DNA of 64,000 nt, from assembly GCF_015751765.1 (NCBI RefSeq), contig NZ_JADOTX010000001.1, positions 3,162,001-3,226,000 on the forward strand, written 5' to 3'. The stretch's first letter is position 1. Each line of letters starts with the position of its first letter. This DNA comes from Micromonospora ureilytica (GTDB lineage Bacteria > Actinomycetota > Actinomycetes > Mycobacteriales > Micromonosporaceae). Under the pieces are notes generated by a model. That model was not told the DNA's origin. It worked only from the letters and a program-made list of their open reading frames with translations, and ran no database searches. Made by a program: the position numbers and the translations under genes. Positions 1-8,374 of the stretch are shown in pieces.

Positions 1-401
1 ACTACCTGCGTACCCCGGCCGTCGTCGGGGCGTTCGACGCGCTCGCGGCACTCGGCCCGGCGTTCGACGAGGTGCACCTGGTGTCCAAGTGCGGGGAGGC
101 CACCGAGCGGCGTACCCGTGAGTGGTTGGCCCACCACGACTTTCCGGCCCGCACCGGCATCGCCGTCGAGCGGGTGCACTTCTGCCGCACTCGACCGGAC
201 AAGGCGCCGATCGCTCGACGCCTCGGCCTGACCCACTTCGTGGACGACAAGCTGGAGGTGCTCGGCTATCTCGACTCGGTGCCGTACCGCTTCCTGTTCC
301 GACCTCGCAGGGCCCAGGTCGCCGCGCACGCCGCGCTGCTGCCCCACGTACACCGGGTGGAGAGCTGGTCGGAGCTGACCCCGCTGCTGCGCGCCGACTA
401 G
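1..401 (+). CDS. HAD-superfamily-like protein, 5' truncated by the window edge
   Basis: The reading frame is open from base 3 and ends at a TAG, so only about 132 C-terminal residues are present. The visible part has a segment with HFVDDKLEVL, which fits the late HAD motif in which a pair of acidic residues binds Mg2+ (motif IV), preceded by a Lys in RPDKAPIA that could be the motif III lysine. The nucleophile motif (DxDGT type) would lie outside the window. This suggests a HAD-type phosphatase or nucleotidase with unknown substrate. It runs convergently into the HIT gene. Family assignment is moderate and function is not resolved. Confidence 0.6.
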   Translation, partial: YLRTPAVVGAFDALAALGPAFDEVHLVSKCGEATERRTREWLAHHDFPARTGIAVERVHFCRTRPDKAPIARRLGLTHFVDDKLEVLGYLDSVPYRFLFRPRRAQVAAHAALLPHVHRVESWSELTPLLRAD

Positions 402-450
402 CCGGACCGGTGCGGGCGCCGCGCAGCCCGTGCGGCGCGGCCGGCGGCGG

Positions 451-999
451 TCAGGACGGCCAGGCGCGGGCGAGCAGGTCGCGGGTGTCGCCGAGCAGCT
501 GCGGCAGAACCTTCGTGCGGCCGATCACGGGCATGAAGTTCGCGTCGCCGCCCCAGCGTGGCACCACGTGTTGGTGCAGGTGCGCGGCGATGCCGGCGCC
601 GGCCACCCCACCCTGGTTCATGCCCAGGTTGAAACCGTGCGCGTTGCTGACCTTGCGGATCACCCGCATGGCGGTCTGGGTGTACGACGCCAGTTCGGTG
701 GTCTCCGGCACGTCCAGGTCGGTGTAGTCGGCGACGTGCCGGTAGGGGCAGACCAACAGGTGCCCCGGGTTGTACGGGTAGAGGTTGAGCACCACGAACA
801 CGTGTTCGCCGCGGGCCACCACCAGGCTCTCCTCCGGGGGCAGCTTGGGCCCTCGACAGAAGGGACAGCCGGTGGGCTTCTCGTAGCCCTCGGCCGGGCG
901 GTCCTCGCCGGAGATGTAGGTCATCCGGTGCGGCGTCCAGAGCCGCTCCAGGCCGTCCGCCATGCCACCGATGTCCGTGTGCCGTTCCGCCCCTGTCAC
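451..999 (-). CDS. HIT-family hydrolase/phosphorylase (AP4A phosphorylase-like)
   Basis: Protein of 182 residues with the histidine triad HLHQHVVP (His140, His142, His144) that forms the nucleotidyl-transfer site, and a Cys45-x-x-Cys48 pair near the N-terminus typical of the zinc-containing actinobacterial branch related to Rv2613c of M. tuberculosis, an AP4A phosphorylase. It is expected to act on dinucleoside polyphosphates in the cytosol. The GTG start is supported by a TAGGAT box 6 nt upstream, which suggests a leaderless transcript. In mycobacteria the homologue follows thrS; here a secreted peptidase gene on the other strand lies between the two. Confidence 0.85.
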   Translation of the reverse strand: MTGAERHTDIGGMADGLERLWTPHRMTYISGEDRPAEGYEKPTGCPFCRGPKLPPEESLVVARGEHVFVVLNLYPYNPGHLLVCPYRHVADYTDLDVPETTELASYTQTAMRVIRKVSNAHGFNLGMNQGGVAGAGIAAHLHQHVVPRWGGDANFMPVIGRTKVLPQLLGDTRDLLARAWPS

Positions 1000-1005
1000 G
1001 AGCCG

Positions 1006-1011
1006 ATCCTA
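1006..1011 (-). promoter_or_regulatory. -10 box of leaderless HIT gene
   Basis: On the minus strand TAGGAT is followed by 6 nt and then the GTG start codon, so transcription would begin at or next to the start codon. There is no Shine-Dalgarno sequence. This follows the actinobacterial TANNNT leaderless pattern seen at ten other genes in the window. Confidence 0.6.
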
Positions 1012-1069
1012 CGGAGCCGCGCGGGCCGGCCGCGACACCGCCGTCGCGGAAACTCGTTGTTGCAAGTTC

Positions 1070-1125
1070 TTGACGGATCATTGCCGAAGCCTGAAACTTC
1101 CATGCATCCACGTACTTCCATGCAT
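1070..1125 (+). promoter_or_regulatory. Promoter region with two 12-bp direct repeats
   Basis: A TTGACG hexamer at 1070-1075 could be a -35 element. Two identical copies of ACTTCCATGCAT lie at 1096-1107 and 1114-1125, 18 bp apart start to start, immediately upstream of the ribosome binding site of the peptidase gene. Each copy contains the palindrome ATGCAT. The location at or just after the presumed -10 region suggests an operator for a repressor or a paired activator site. The regulator is unknown. Confidence 0.5.
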
Positions 1126-1139
1126 TGATGGAGGGCTCC

Positions 1140-1868
1140 ATGTTCCGACGGCTCGGCAGGTTCCTCGCGGCACTTGCGCTGACCGCCGCCACCACAGTGG
1201 CCGGCGTCACCCTCACTGCCGGCGCGGCCCAGGCGGACGGCTGCTACACCTGGGGACGCACCCTGGCCCAGGGAGCGTCCGGGGAGGACGTCCGGCAACT
1301 CCAGATCCGGGTCGCCGGCTACCCCGGCTACGGCGCGGTGCTCACCCTCGACGGCGCGTACGGCCCGGCCACCCGATCGGCGGTGATCCGCTTCCAGCAG
1401 GCGTACGGGCTGCCCGCGGACGGCATCGCCGGCCCACAGACGTTCAACCGGCTCTACGCCCTCCAGGACGACGACTGCACCCCTGCCAACTTCAGCTACC
1501 CCGAGCTGAACAAGTGCAACAGCGACTGGTCCGGCGGCGCGGTCTCGGCGAGCACCGCCCGGTTCAACGCCCTCGTCTCGATGTGGAAACTCCAGGCCAT
1601 GCGGCACGCCCTCGGGGACGTGGCCATCGCGATCAGCAGCAGCTTCCGCAGCTACGCCTGCAACAGCGCGGTCGGCGGAGCGTCGAACAGCAGGCACCTG
1701 TACGGCGACGGGGTGGACCTGGTCGGGTCCCCGTCGTTCTGTCGGCTGGCGCAGCAGGCCCGCAACCACGGCTTCGGGCAGATCCTCGGCCCCGGCTACC
1801 CGGACCACAACGACCACACCCACGTGGCGGCGGTCGGGGGCTGGTCAGCACCGAACTGCGGCATCTGA
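1140..1868 (+). CDS. Secreted peptidoglycan-binding M15-family peptidase
   Basis: A 242-residue exported protein. The N-terminus is a classical signal peptide (RRLGR then a hydrophobic stretch) ending near AQA, residue 32. A PG_binding_1 domain follows at roughly 43-105 (GASGEDVRQLQ, DGAYGPATRSAV, GLPADGIAGP). The C-terminal half has the M15 (D,D-carboxypeptidase, peptidase_M15_3) zinc pattern, with SRHLYGDGVDL giving His and Asp and HTHV giving the third ligand. It probably trims stem peptides of the cell wall. The ATG at 1140 was preferred over 1125 because GGAGGG (1130-1135) sits 4 nt upstream. Regulation may involve the direct repeats just upstream. Confidence 0.87.
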   Translation: MFRRLGRFLAALALTAATTVAGVTLTAGAAQADGCYTWGRTLAQGASGEDVRQLQIRVAGYPGYGAVLTLDGAYGPATRSAVIRFQQAYGLPADGIAGPQTFNRLYALQDDDCTPANFSYPELNKCNSDWSGGAVSASTARFNALVSMWKLQAMRHALGDVAIAISSSFRSYACNSAVGGASNSRHLYGDGVDLVGSPSFCRLAQQARNHGFGQILGPGYPDHNDHTHVAAVGGWSAPNCGI

Positions 1869-1873
1869 CCCCC

Positions 1874-1910
1874 GGCGCCGCCCCGGGGCGTCGACCCCGG
1901 GGCGGGCGCC
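1874..1910. terminator. Bidirectional terminator hairpin between peptidase gene and thrS
   Basis: A GC-rich inverted repeat with arms 1874-1888 and 1895-1910, one bulged base and a 6-nt loop, sits between two convergent stop codons (1868 and 1912). There is no T tract, as is common in actinomycetes. Confidence 0.65.
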
Positions 1911-1911
1911 G

Positions 1912-3921
1912 CTACTCCGCGGCGGCGGAGGGGCCGATGTTGGTCCGCGAGCTGACCACGTCCAGCACGTGGGTCACCGCCTCGGCGATCGGCACCCCGT
2001 TGCGCTGGGAGCCGTCGCGGTAGCGGAAGGACACCGTGCCGGCGGCCACGTCGTCGTCACCGGCGATCACCATGAACGGGATCTTCTGCTGCTGAGCCGT
2101 CCGGATCTTCTTCTGCATCCGGTCGTCACCCGCGTCCACCTGGGCCCGGATGCCCTCGGCGCGCAGCGCGGCGACGAAGCCGTGCAGGTAGTCGGTGTGG
2201 TCCTCGCGGATCGGGATGCCCACCACCTGCACCGGCGCCAGCCAGGCCGGGAACGCGCCCGCGTAGTGCTCGGTGAGCACCCCGAAGAACCGCTCGATCG
2301 ACCCGAACAGCGCACGGTGGATCATCACGGGCCGCTGCCGGCTACCGTCGGCGGCCTGGTACTCCAACCCGAACCGCTCCGGCTGGTTGAAGTCGACCTG
2401 GATGGTGGACATCTGCCAGGTCCGGCCGATCGCGTCGCGGGCCTGCACGGAGATCTTCGGCCCGTAGAATGCCGCGCCGCCCGGGTCGGGCACCAGGTCC
2501 AGGCCGGAGGTCGCGGCGGCGGTCCGCAGCGCCTCGGTGGCCTCCGCCCAGTCCTCCTCGGCGCCGATGAACTTGGGCGAGTCGTCCCGGGTCGACAGCT
2601 CCAGGTAGAAGTCGTCGAGGCCGTAGTCGCGCAGCAGGTCGAGCACGAAGCTGAGCAGCGCGGACAACTCGCCGGCCATCTGCTCGCGGGTGCAGTAGAT
2701 GTGCGAGTCGTCCTGGGTCAGGCCACGGACCCGGGTGAGGCCGTGCACGACGCCGGACTTCTCGTACCGGTAGACAGTGCCGAACTCGAACATCCGCAGC
2801 GGCAGCTCCCGGTACGACCGCCCGCGCGACCTGAAGATCAGGTTGTGCATCGGGCAGTTCATCGCCTTGAGGTAGTAGTCAGCGCCCTCCAGTTGCATGG
2901 GCGGGAACATGGTGTCCGCGTAGTACGGCAGGTGACCGGACGTCTGGAACAGCTGCGCCTTGGTGATGTGCGGGGTGTTGACGAACTCGTACCCGGCGGC
3001 CTCGTGCCGCTGGCGGGAGTAGTGCTCCATCTCGCGGCGGATGATGCCGCCCTTGGGGTGGAAGACCGCCAGGCCGGAGCCGATCTCGTCGGGGAAGCTG
3101 AACAGGTCGAGGTCCGCGCCGAGCTTGCGGTGGTCGCGCCGGGCGGCCTCCTCCAACAGCTTCAGGTACGCCTTGAGCTCGTCGCGGGTCGGCCACGCGG
3201 TGCCGTACACCCGCTGTAGTTGAGGGTTCTTCTCCGAGCCCCGCCAGTACGCGGCGGCGGAGCGCATCAGCTTGAACGCGCCGATCAGTCGGGTGGTCGG
3301 CAGGTGCGGGCCCCGACACAGGTCCGACCAGCAGACCTTGTCCTCCTTGGCGTCGAGGTTGTCGTAGATGGTCAGCTCGCCGCCGCCCACCTCCATCACC
3401 TCGTCGGTGTCCAGGCCCTCGCCCTTGACCTCGATCAACTCCAGCTTGAACGGCTCGTCGGCCAGCTCGGAGCGCGCCTCGTCCAGGCTGCCGAAGCGGC
3501 GGCGACGGAACCGCTGCCCGGACTTGATGATCTCCTGCATGCGCTTCTCGAGCTTGCTGAGGTCATCGGGCTGGAACGGCTTGTCGACGTCGAAGTCGTA
3601 GTAGAAGCCGTTCTCGATGGGCGGGCCGATGCCCAGCTTGGCCTCGGGGAAGATGTCCTGCACGGCCTGGGCGAGGACGTGCGCGGTGGAGTGGCGCAGC
3701 ACGTTGAGCCCGTCGGGCGAGTCCAGGCTGACCGGCTCGACGACGGTCTCCTCGGCCGGCGACCAGTCCAGGTCGCGCAGCTGACCCTGCGGGTCGCGGA
3801 CCACGACGATCGCCTTGGGGCCGTTCGCGGGCAGTCCGGCCGCGGCCACCGCGTCGGCCGCCGTGGTCCCGGCGGCGACGACGACAGGGTCGGCCACGGC
3901 GGGGGTACGGGGTGCGGACAC
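1912..3921 (-). CDS. thrS: Threonyl-tRNA synthetase
   Basis: Class II aminoacyl-tRNA synthetase of 669 residues that charges tRNA-Thr. Visible parts in order: an N-terminal TGS-like domain, the editing domain with [11 protein letters not shown], a second editing segment, the zinc/catalytic core with NCPMHN, motif 2 region with TVYRYEKSG, motif 3 ([13 protein letters not shown]) and the anticodon-binding domain (PVQVVGIPI onward). The GTG at 3921 is chosen because GGAGGAG stands 6 nt upstream; an ATG nine codons earlier lacks such a site. The gene is divergent from the YcnI-like gene across 202 bp, in which I see no T-box-like structure. Confidence 0.97.
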   Translation of the reverse strand: MSAPRTPAVADPVVVAAGTTAADAVAAAGLPANGPKAIVVVRDPQGQLRDLDWSPAEETVVEPVSLDSPDGLNVLRHSTAHVLAQAVQDIFPEAKLGIGPPIENGFYYDFDVDKPFQPDDLSKLEKRMQEIIKSGQRFRRRRFGSLDEARSELADEPFKLELIEVKGEGLDTDEVMEVGGGELTIYDNLDAKEDKVCWSDLCRGPHLPTTRLIGAFKLMRSAAAYWRGSEKNPQLQRVYGTAWPTRDELKAYLKLLEEAARRDHRKLGADLDLFSFPDEIGSGLAVFHPKGGIIRREMEHYSRQRHEAAGYEFVNTPHITKAQLFQTSGHLPYYADTMFPPMQLEGADYYLKAMNCPMHNLIFRSRGRSYRELPLRMFEFGTVYRYEKSGVVHGLTRVRGLTQDDSHIYCTREQMAGELSALLSFVLDLLRDYGLDDFYLELSTRDDSPKFIGAEEDWAEATEALRTAAATSGLDLVPDPGGAAFYGPKISVQARDAIGRTWQMSTIQVDFNQPERFGLEYQAADGSRQRPVMIHRALFGSIERFFGVLTEHYAGAFPAWLAPVQVVGIPIREDHTDYLHGFVAALRAEGIRAQVDAGDDRMQKKIRTAQQQKIPFMVIAGDDDVAAGTVSFRYRDGSQRNGVPIAEAVTHVLDVVSSRTNIGPSAAAE

Positions 3922-4123
3922 GGTGACTCCTCCAAGCGGTGCGAACAAGCGGTACGAAACGGTGCCGATCCTCGGCTCCTGCCGATGCTATCGGTCGCCC
4001 CGCCCCCGACCGGGAACGGCACCTTCCTTACCGCCGGCGTTGAACCTTTCGCGCCTCGCAGCCGAACTAGAAGGTGTGGCCGGAAACCGGTGCCGGCCGC
4101 GTCGACACGGATGGGGGCACGAG

Positions 4124-5017
4124 ATGGCGAGCACGCACGGCGGTGGCCGTCGGCGGCGGATCGTGGCGGCGACCGCGGTGACCGCCGCTGGGCTGCTGCT
4201 CTGGCCCGGCGCGGCACACGCGGTGGACGTGACGACCACCCCGACCGAGGCCCGGCAGGGCGATGCCGTACGGCTGGAGTTCACAGTGCCGGAGGAACGG
4301 GCTGGCACCAAGACCAACCAGATCGAGGTCCGCCTGCCGGCCGACGCGCCGATCGCCGAGGTCTATCCCATGTCGGTGAACGGCTGGGCGCCCCGGATCA
4401 GCTCCCGCACCCTGGACAAGCCGCTGGCCGGTATCCACTCCTCCGGGGTGACCACTGTGACCACGGCGGTGACCTGGGTACGGGTCGGTGCGAGCGATCC
4501 CGGGCCGGCCCGGTTGGCGCTCTCCATGGGGCCGATGCCGCAGGCCGAGCGGCTCACCTTCGAGGTCGTCCAGACGTACGCCGACGGGACTGTGGTCCGG
4601 TGGGCGGACGCGGCCGGCGCGCACCCGGCTCCGGCGCTCACCCTGCTGCCGGCGGCGCCCGGCGCGGCGGGTCCGGCCGCACACGGCGGGCACGGCGCCC
4701 CGGCGGCTGGTGCGCCGGCCGCTCCGGACAGCGGTGTGGACGCCGCGCCGCCGGCCCGGGCGGGTGGTGCCGACGAGGAGTCCGGCAACGCCGACGGGAT
4801 GCTGGCCGCCGGCCTGCTGGCCGGGCTGGGCGGTGGCGCGGCGATCGGCTGGCTGGTCAGCCGGTGGCGCCGACGCAACCCGGACGAGGCCGTCGCGCTC
4901 GCCGACGTGACCGGCGACCCGGACGAGACCGCGACGCTGGCCGAGATAACCGGCCGCGGAGACGACGCCGCAACGCCCGAGCCGCAGCCCGTGGGGTCAG
5001 GGCAGCCAGGTAGGTAG
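4124..5017 (+). CDS. YcnI-like DUF1775 exported protein with C-terminal membrane anchor
   Basis: A 297-residue protein with signal peptide (polar RRRR then a hydrophobic segment ending AAHA), a DUF1775/YcnI domain (about residues 30-175, with WAPRI and a beta-rich fold), an Ala/Pro/Gly-rich linker, one transmembrane segment (GMLAAGLLAGLGGGAAIGWLV) and a charged cytosolic tail. YcnI proteins are copper-binding chaperone-like proteins, usually with a mature N-terminal His. Here cleavage after AHA would leave Val-Asp-Val, so the expected His is missing unless cleavage happens two residues earlier. No copper transporter genes are adjacent. Its 3' end overlaps the convergent ADP-ribosylglycohydrolase gene by 21 bp. 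Confidence 0.83.
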   Translation: MASTHGGGRRRRIVAATAVTAAGLLLWPGAAHAVDVTTTPTEARQGDAVRLEFTVPEERAGTKTNQIEVRLPADAPIAEVYPMSVNGWAPRISSRTLDKPLAGIHSSGVTTVTTAVTWVRVGASDPGPARLALSMGPMPQAERLTFEVVQTYADGTVVRWADAAGAHPAPALTLLPAAPGAAGPAAHGGHGAPAAGAPAAPDSGVDAAPPARAGGADEESGNADGMLAAGLLAGLGGGAAIGWLVSRWRRRNPDEAVALADVTGDPDETATLAEITGRGDDAATPEPQPVGSGQPGR

Positions 5018-5917
5018 CGGCTCGCGGGCGGACAGCCACGCCTCGGGCACCCCGCCCGGGGTACCGACGCCGGTGTGCGCCGCCACCACCGCTCCCGCGA
5101 TGGCGGCCGTGGTGTCCATGTCCCCACCGGCCCGTACGCACGTCTCGATGGCCGCCGGATAGTCGTCGAGGTGGGTGGCTGCCACCCACAGGGTGAACCC
5201 GACGGTGTCCTGGGCGGTCACCCGGGAGCCGTTGCCGAGCGCCGCCACCACCCGGGGTAGTGGCCGGCCGAGCAGCCCGGCTGCCCGGTTCACGCCCCGG
5301 TGCACCTCGGTGCCCGGATCGAGCGCGGCGGCGATCCCGGCGAGCAGCCGCTCCGGGGCCGGCCGGTGCCCGTCGAGGCGGGCCCGGGCGGCCAGCGCGG
5401 CGGCGACGGCAACGGCGACCGCGCCGGCAATCCCCTCCGGGTGCGCGTGCGTCACCTCGGCGGAGGCGCGGGCCTGCGCCGCGGCGCGCGCTGTCGAGTC
5501 GGCGAAGTACGCGCCCAGCGGGCCGACCCGCATCGCCGCGCCGTTGCCGCAGGAGCCCTGCCCGTCGAAGGCGGAGGCGGCGGCCAGCGGCCACGGGGTG
5601 CCGGTGCGGATCAGCCCCAGGATCAGCATCGCGCCCGCGCCGTAGCCTCGGCTCGGGGCGCACCGTTCGGCGAAGGAGAGAGCCAGCCGGTCCCGGTCGA
5701 TGCCGCCGGAGTCGGCCAGTTGGGCGAGGACCGAGCAGGCCATCTCGGTGTCGTCGGTCCATTCCCAGGGCGCCGGCGGCAGGGCGTCGGCGGCGAGATC
5801 CACGGGCGCCGGACGCGGCAGGAAGTACTGCGCGCCGAGGGCGTCGCCGGTGGAGAGACCGGCGAGGCTGTCCCGGGCGAGCGCCAGGCGGGCATCGGCG
5901 AACAGGGTGAACGGCAT
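4997..5917 (-). CDS. ADP-ribosylglycohydrolase family protein
   Basis: A 306-residue protein of the DraG/ARH3 fold. It has the family acidic motifs that bind two divalent metals: GDALG near the N-terminus, WTDDTEM about 50 residues later, and GGDMDTTAAIAGA near the C-terminus. Members remove ADP-ribose from proteins or small molecules; the substrate here is unknown. The ATG at 5917 was chosen because homology starts there (FADARLALARDSLAG); an upstream in-frame start would add 20 residues lacking family similarity. It is divergent from the response regulator gene at 5991. Confidence 0.85.
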   Translation of the reverse strand: MPFTLFADARLALARDSLAGLSTGDALGAQYFLPRPAPVDLAADALPPAPWEWTDDTEMACSVLAQLADSGGIDRDRLALSFAERCAPSRGYGAGAMLILGLIRTGTPWPLAAASAFDGQGSCGNGAAMRVGPLGAYFADSTARAAAQARASAEVTHAHPEGIAGAVAVAVAAALAARARLDGHRPAPERLLAGIAAALDPGTEVHRGVNRAAGLLGRPLPRVVAALGNGSRVTAQDTVGFTLWVAATHLDDYPAAIETCVRAGGDMDTTAAIAGAVVAAHTGVGTPGGVPEAWLSAREPLPTWLP

Positions 5918-5978
5918 CGTCGTACCAGCTTGCCCGGTCGCCAGGCACGTCGCAACGCGATCAACTTGCCAGGCCAAG

Positions 5979-5984
5979 TACGGT
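5979..5984 (+). promoter_or_regulatory. -10 box of leaderless response regulator gene
   Basis: TACGGT followed by 6 nt and the GTG start codon at 5991. No Shine-Dalgarno sequence is visible, so the two-component operon is probably translated from a leaderless mRNA. Confidence 0.55.
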
Positions 5985-5990
5985 CTTGTC

Positions 5991-6680
5991 GTGGCCTCCG
6001 TGCTCCTGGTCGAAGACGATCACGTCGTACGCGGCGCGATGCTGCGGTCCCTCACCGACCGGGGGCATGCCGTGCACGCCGTGGGTACGGCGTTGGACGC
6101 CCTGCGTCGGGTCGCCGCGGAGACACCCGACCTGGTGGTCCTCGATCTCGGCCTGCCCGACCTGGACGGCTCGGACGCGCTGCGGATGCTGCGCGGCATC
6201 ACCGACGTTCCGATCATCATCGCCACCGCCCGCGACGACGAGCAGTCGGTGGTCAAGCTGCTGCGCGCCGGCGCCGACGACTACATGGTCAAGCCGTTCA
6301 CCGGGGCGCACCTGGACGCGCGGATCACCACAGTGCTGCGCCGGGCCGGCCGGGCCAGTCGGTCCGTGCAGCCCGCTGTGCACAGCGTCGGCGGGCTGCG
6401 GGTGGACGTGGGCGAACGCAGCGCCCAGCTCGACGGGGAGTCGCTGGCGCTCACCCGCAAGGAATTCGACCTGTTGGCGTATCTCGCCGCACGACCTGGG
6501 CGGGTAGTGTCCCGCCGGGAACTTTTGGAGGAGGTATGGCGGCAGCCATCGGTCGGCGAGGATCAGACCATCGACGTTCACCTGTACTGGCTCCGCAGAA
6601 AGATGGGCGAGTCCGCGGCGAAGCCGCGCTACCTGCGCACCGTGCGGGGGGTCGGGTTCCGGCTGGTGGCACCGGACTGA
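5991..6680 (+). CDS. OmpR/PhoP-family DNA-binding response regulator
   Basis: A 229-residue two-domain regulator. The receiver domain (residues 1-115) has the acidic pocket EDD (8-10), the phosphoacceptor Asp52 in VLDLGLPD, a Thr switch residue in IIIATARDD and Lys in MVKPF. The C-terminal winged helix (about 130-229) has the usual TRKEFDLLAYLA, SRRELLEEVW and the VHLYWLRRKM-RTVRGVGFRL pattern of OmpR-type effectors. It is expected to be phosphorylated by the kinase encoded directly downstream. The GTG start is set by the receiver-domain boundary and the leaderless -10 box. Confidence 0.93.
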   Translation: MASVLLVEDDHVVRGAMLRSLTDRGHAVHAVGTALDALRRVAAETPDLVVLDLGLPDLDGSDALRMLRGITDVPIIIATARDDEQSVVKLLRAGADDYMVKPFTGAHLDARITTVLRRAGRASRSVQPAVHSVGGLRVDVGERSAQLDGESLALTRKEFDLLAYLAARPGRVVSRRELLEEVWRQPSVGEDQTIDVHLYWLRRKMGESAAKPRYLRTVRGVGFRLVAPD

Positions 6681-8113
6681 GGACGGCGCTGGCCCTGCTC
6701 ACGGCCGGCATGTGCAGTCTCGTCGCGCTCGCGTTCCTGATCCCGCTCGGGCTCAGCCTGCGGGAGCAGAGCCGCGACGAGGCGATCGCCGATGCGGCGC
6801 GGCGCAGCGCGCTGGTGACCGGCGCGCTGGCGGTGAGCACCGACCCGGCGGTCGTCGAGCGTGCCGTGGTGGCCAGCGCCGAGGGCGCTCCCACCCGACC
6901 CGTGGTGCACGGGTTGGGGCTGGACGAGTCCGCCGGTCGGGCCAGCGGCGACGACCTGGACCGGGCCCGCTCGGAGCGCCAGTCGTTGGTTGTCGACGTC
7001 GACGGGGGTGTGGCCCGGCTCGACCCGGTCGTCCTCGGTGACCGGACGGCCGTGGTCGAGGTGTTCCTTCCGGAGTCGACGCTGGGCGAGGGTGCTGGCG
7101 GCACCTGGCTGCTGCTGTTCGCGGTCGGTGCGGCGATGGCCGGCGCGGCGGTGCTGGTGGTCGACCGGGTCGCTGCCCGCGCGGTGGACTCGACCCGGGG
7201 TCTGGTCAAGGCCGCGCTCTCCATCGGCGACGGCGACCTCGGCGTACGCGTCGAGCCGACCGGTCCGCGCGAGCTGGCCGAGGCCGGGTACGCCTTCAAC
7301 CGGATGGCGGACCGGCTGGACGCCGCCCGCACCGACGAGCGGGAGTTGGTGGCCGACCTGTCGCATCGTCTGCGTACCCCGTTGACGGTGCTGCGCCTGG
7401 ACGCGGAGGCGTTGGAGTCCGACGACACGAGCGTGGGTTCGTTCAGCCCGGCGGAGTTGGACCGGCTGCGCGGGATCCGGCGGATCCGGCAGGCGATCGT
7501 CACCCTGGAGGGTGAGATCGACGTGTTGATCAAGACCACGCGCAAGTCGGTGGCGCACGAGGCCGGGCCGGCCATGTGCGACGTCAGCGAGGTGGTCCGG
7601 GACCGGATGGTGTTCTGGGCGGCGCTGGCCGGCGACCAGAACCGACCGCAGCGGGTCAACGGCGCGCAGCTGCGCATCCCGGCTCCGGTGCCGCGGGCCG
7701 AGCTGGCCGCCGCGCTGGACGCGGTGATCGGTAACGTCTTCCGCTACACCCCGCAGGGCACCGCGTTCGAGGTGGCCGTGTCCCGGCGCGACGGTTACGT
7801 GGCGATCCGGATCGACGACGCCGGCCCCGGCATCGCCAACCCGGACCGGGCGCTGCGCCGGGGCACCAGTGACCAGGGTTCGACAGGGCTCGGCCTGGAC
7901 ATCGCCAAACGGGTGGCGTTGCAGGCCAACGGCTCGGTGAGCATCGACCGGGCCCGGTTGGGCGGGGCCAGCGTGGTGATGCTGCTGGCCGACCCGGAGG
8001 CGACGCCCCGACAGGTCAGCCGCTTCGGTCTGGTCGGCCGGATGGCGCGCGAGGCCCGGGAGACGAAGGCCACCGGTCGTCGCTGGCCCCGCCAGCGCCC
8101 CACCGACGACTGA
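6677..8113 (+). CDS. Two-component sensor histidine kinase
   Basis: Membrane kinase of about 478 residues: a first transmembrane segment right at the N-terminus, an extracytoplasmic sensor part of roughly 110 residues, a second transmembrane segment (TWLLLFAVGAAMAGAAVLVV), a HAMP linker, the H box DLSHRLRTPL (phosphoacceptor near residue 230), N box (DAVIGNVFRYTP), G1 (DDAGPGI) and G2 (TGLGLDIAKR). It should phosphorylate the regulator encoded upstream. The start is unusual: no ATG, GTG or TTG lies between the regulator stop and the first membrane helix except ATG 6710, which falls inside that helix. A CTG at 6677 overlapping the upstream TGA (CTGA) fits better and is used here. Confidence 0.85.
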   Translation: MRTALALLTAGMCSLVALAFLIPLGLSLREQSRDEAIADAARRSALVTGALAVSTDPAVVERAVVASAEGAPTRPVVHGLGLDESAGRASGDDLDRARSERQSLVVDVDGGVARLDPVVLGDRTAVVEVFLPESTLGEGAGGTWLLLFAVGAAMAGAAVLVVDRVAARAVDSTRGLVKAALSIGDGDLGVRVEPTGPRELAEAGYAFNRMADRLDAARTDERELVADLSHRLRTPLTVLRLDAEALESDDTSVGSFSPAELDRLRGIRRIRQAIVTLEGEIDVLIKTTRKSVAHEAGPAMCDVSEVVRDRMVFWAALAGDQNRPQRVNGAQLRIPAPVPRAELAAALDAVIGNVFRYTPQGTAFEVAVSRRDGYVAIRIDDAGPGIANPDRALRRGTSDQGSTGLGLDIAKRVALQANGSVSIDRARLGGASVVMLLADPEATPRQVSRFGLVGRMAREARETKATGRRWPRQRPTDD

Positions 8114-8266
8114 CCCGGCCGACCCCGGGGCTGTGCGCCGGCGCAAGTCTTCCTTAGATCGCGGTTAACGACCGCGTTGGATCGGCCACGGGCTGACAGG
8201 ATCACCACACGAACCCACCAGTTCCACCGGCCGAGCGCACCACGCACCCACGGCCGGTGGAGCCGC

Positions 8267-8317
8267 GCGCGCGGCGGGAGTCACAGGTCCCCCCACACCC
8301 ACGCTCCCGCCGCGCGC
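8267..8317. terminator. 14-bp perfect inverted repeat between convergent genes
   Basis: Perfect 14-bp arms at 8267-8280 and 8304-8317 with a 23-nt loop, between the kinase stop (8113) and the deaminase stop (8370). A likely bidirectional, U-tract-free terminator. A smaller hairpin (8160-8176, CGCGGT-N5-ACCGCG) precedes it. The rest of this 256-bp gap holds only the tandem repeat listed next. Confidence 0.6.
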
Positions 8318-8323
8318 CCTGCT

Positions 8324-8374
8324 CGACCGACCGGTTCAGCCGACCGACCGGTTCAGCCGACCGACCAGCTCAGC
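8324..8374. repeat. 17-bp tandem repeat, three copies, reaching into a stop codon
   Basis: Units start at 8324, 8341 and 8358. The first two are identical (CGACCGACCGGTTCAGC) and the third has two substitutions. The third copy contains the reverse-complement stop codon of the deaminase gene (8370-8372), so the repeat has expanded across the end of a gene. Confidence 0.85.

Noticed and set aside
1912..3219. Plus-strand open frame of about 416 codons inside thrS
   Set aside because: It is antisense to a clear threonyl-tRNA synthetase and shows the Arg/Val/Leu bias typical of shadow frames.
3922..4123. T-box or other aminoacyl-tRNA-responsive leader upstream of thrS
   Set aside because: I found no T-box core sequence or a terminator/antiterminator pair; a strong ribosome binding site is present directly upstream.
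5300..6676. Long in-frame N-terminal extension of the sensor kinase frame
   Set aside because: It runs through the ADP-ribosylglycohydrolase (opposite strand) and the response regulator gene, which have clear domains. The extension has no domain and is an artefact of high GC.
8324..8374. Possible CRISPR-like or iteron array
   Set aside because: Only three contiguous 17-bp units with no spacers; a tandem repeat explains it. No cas or replication gene is near.
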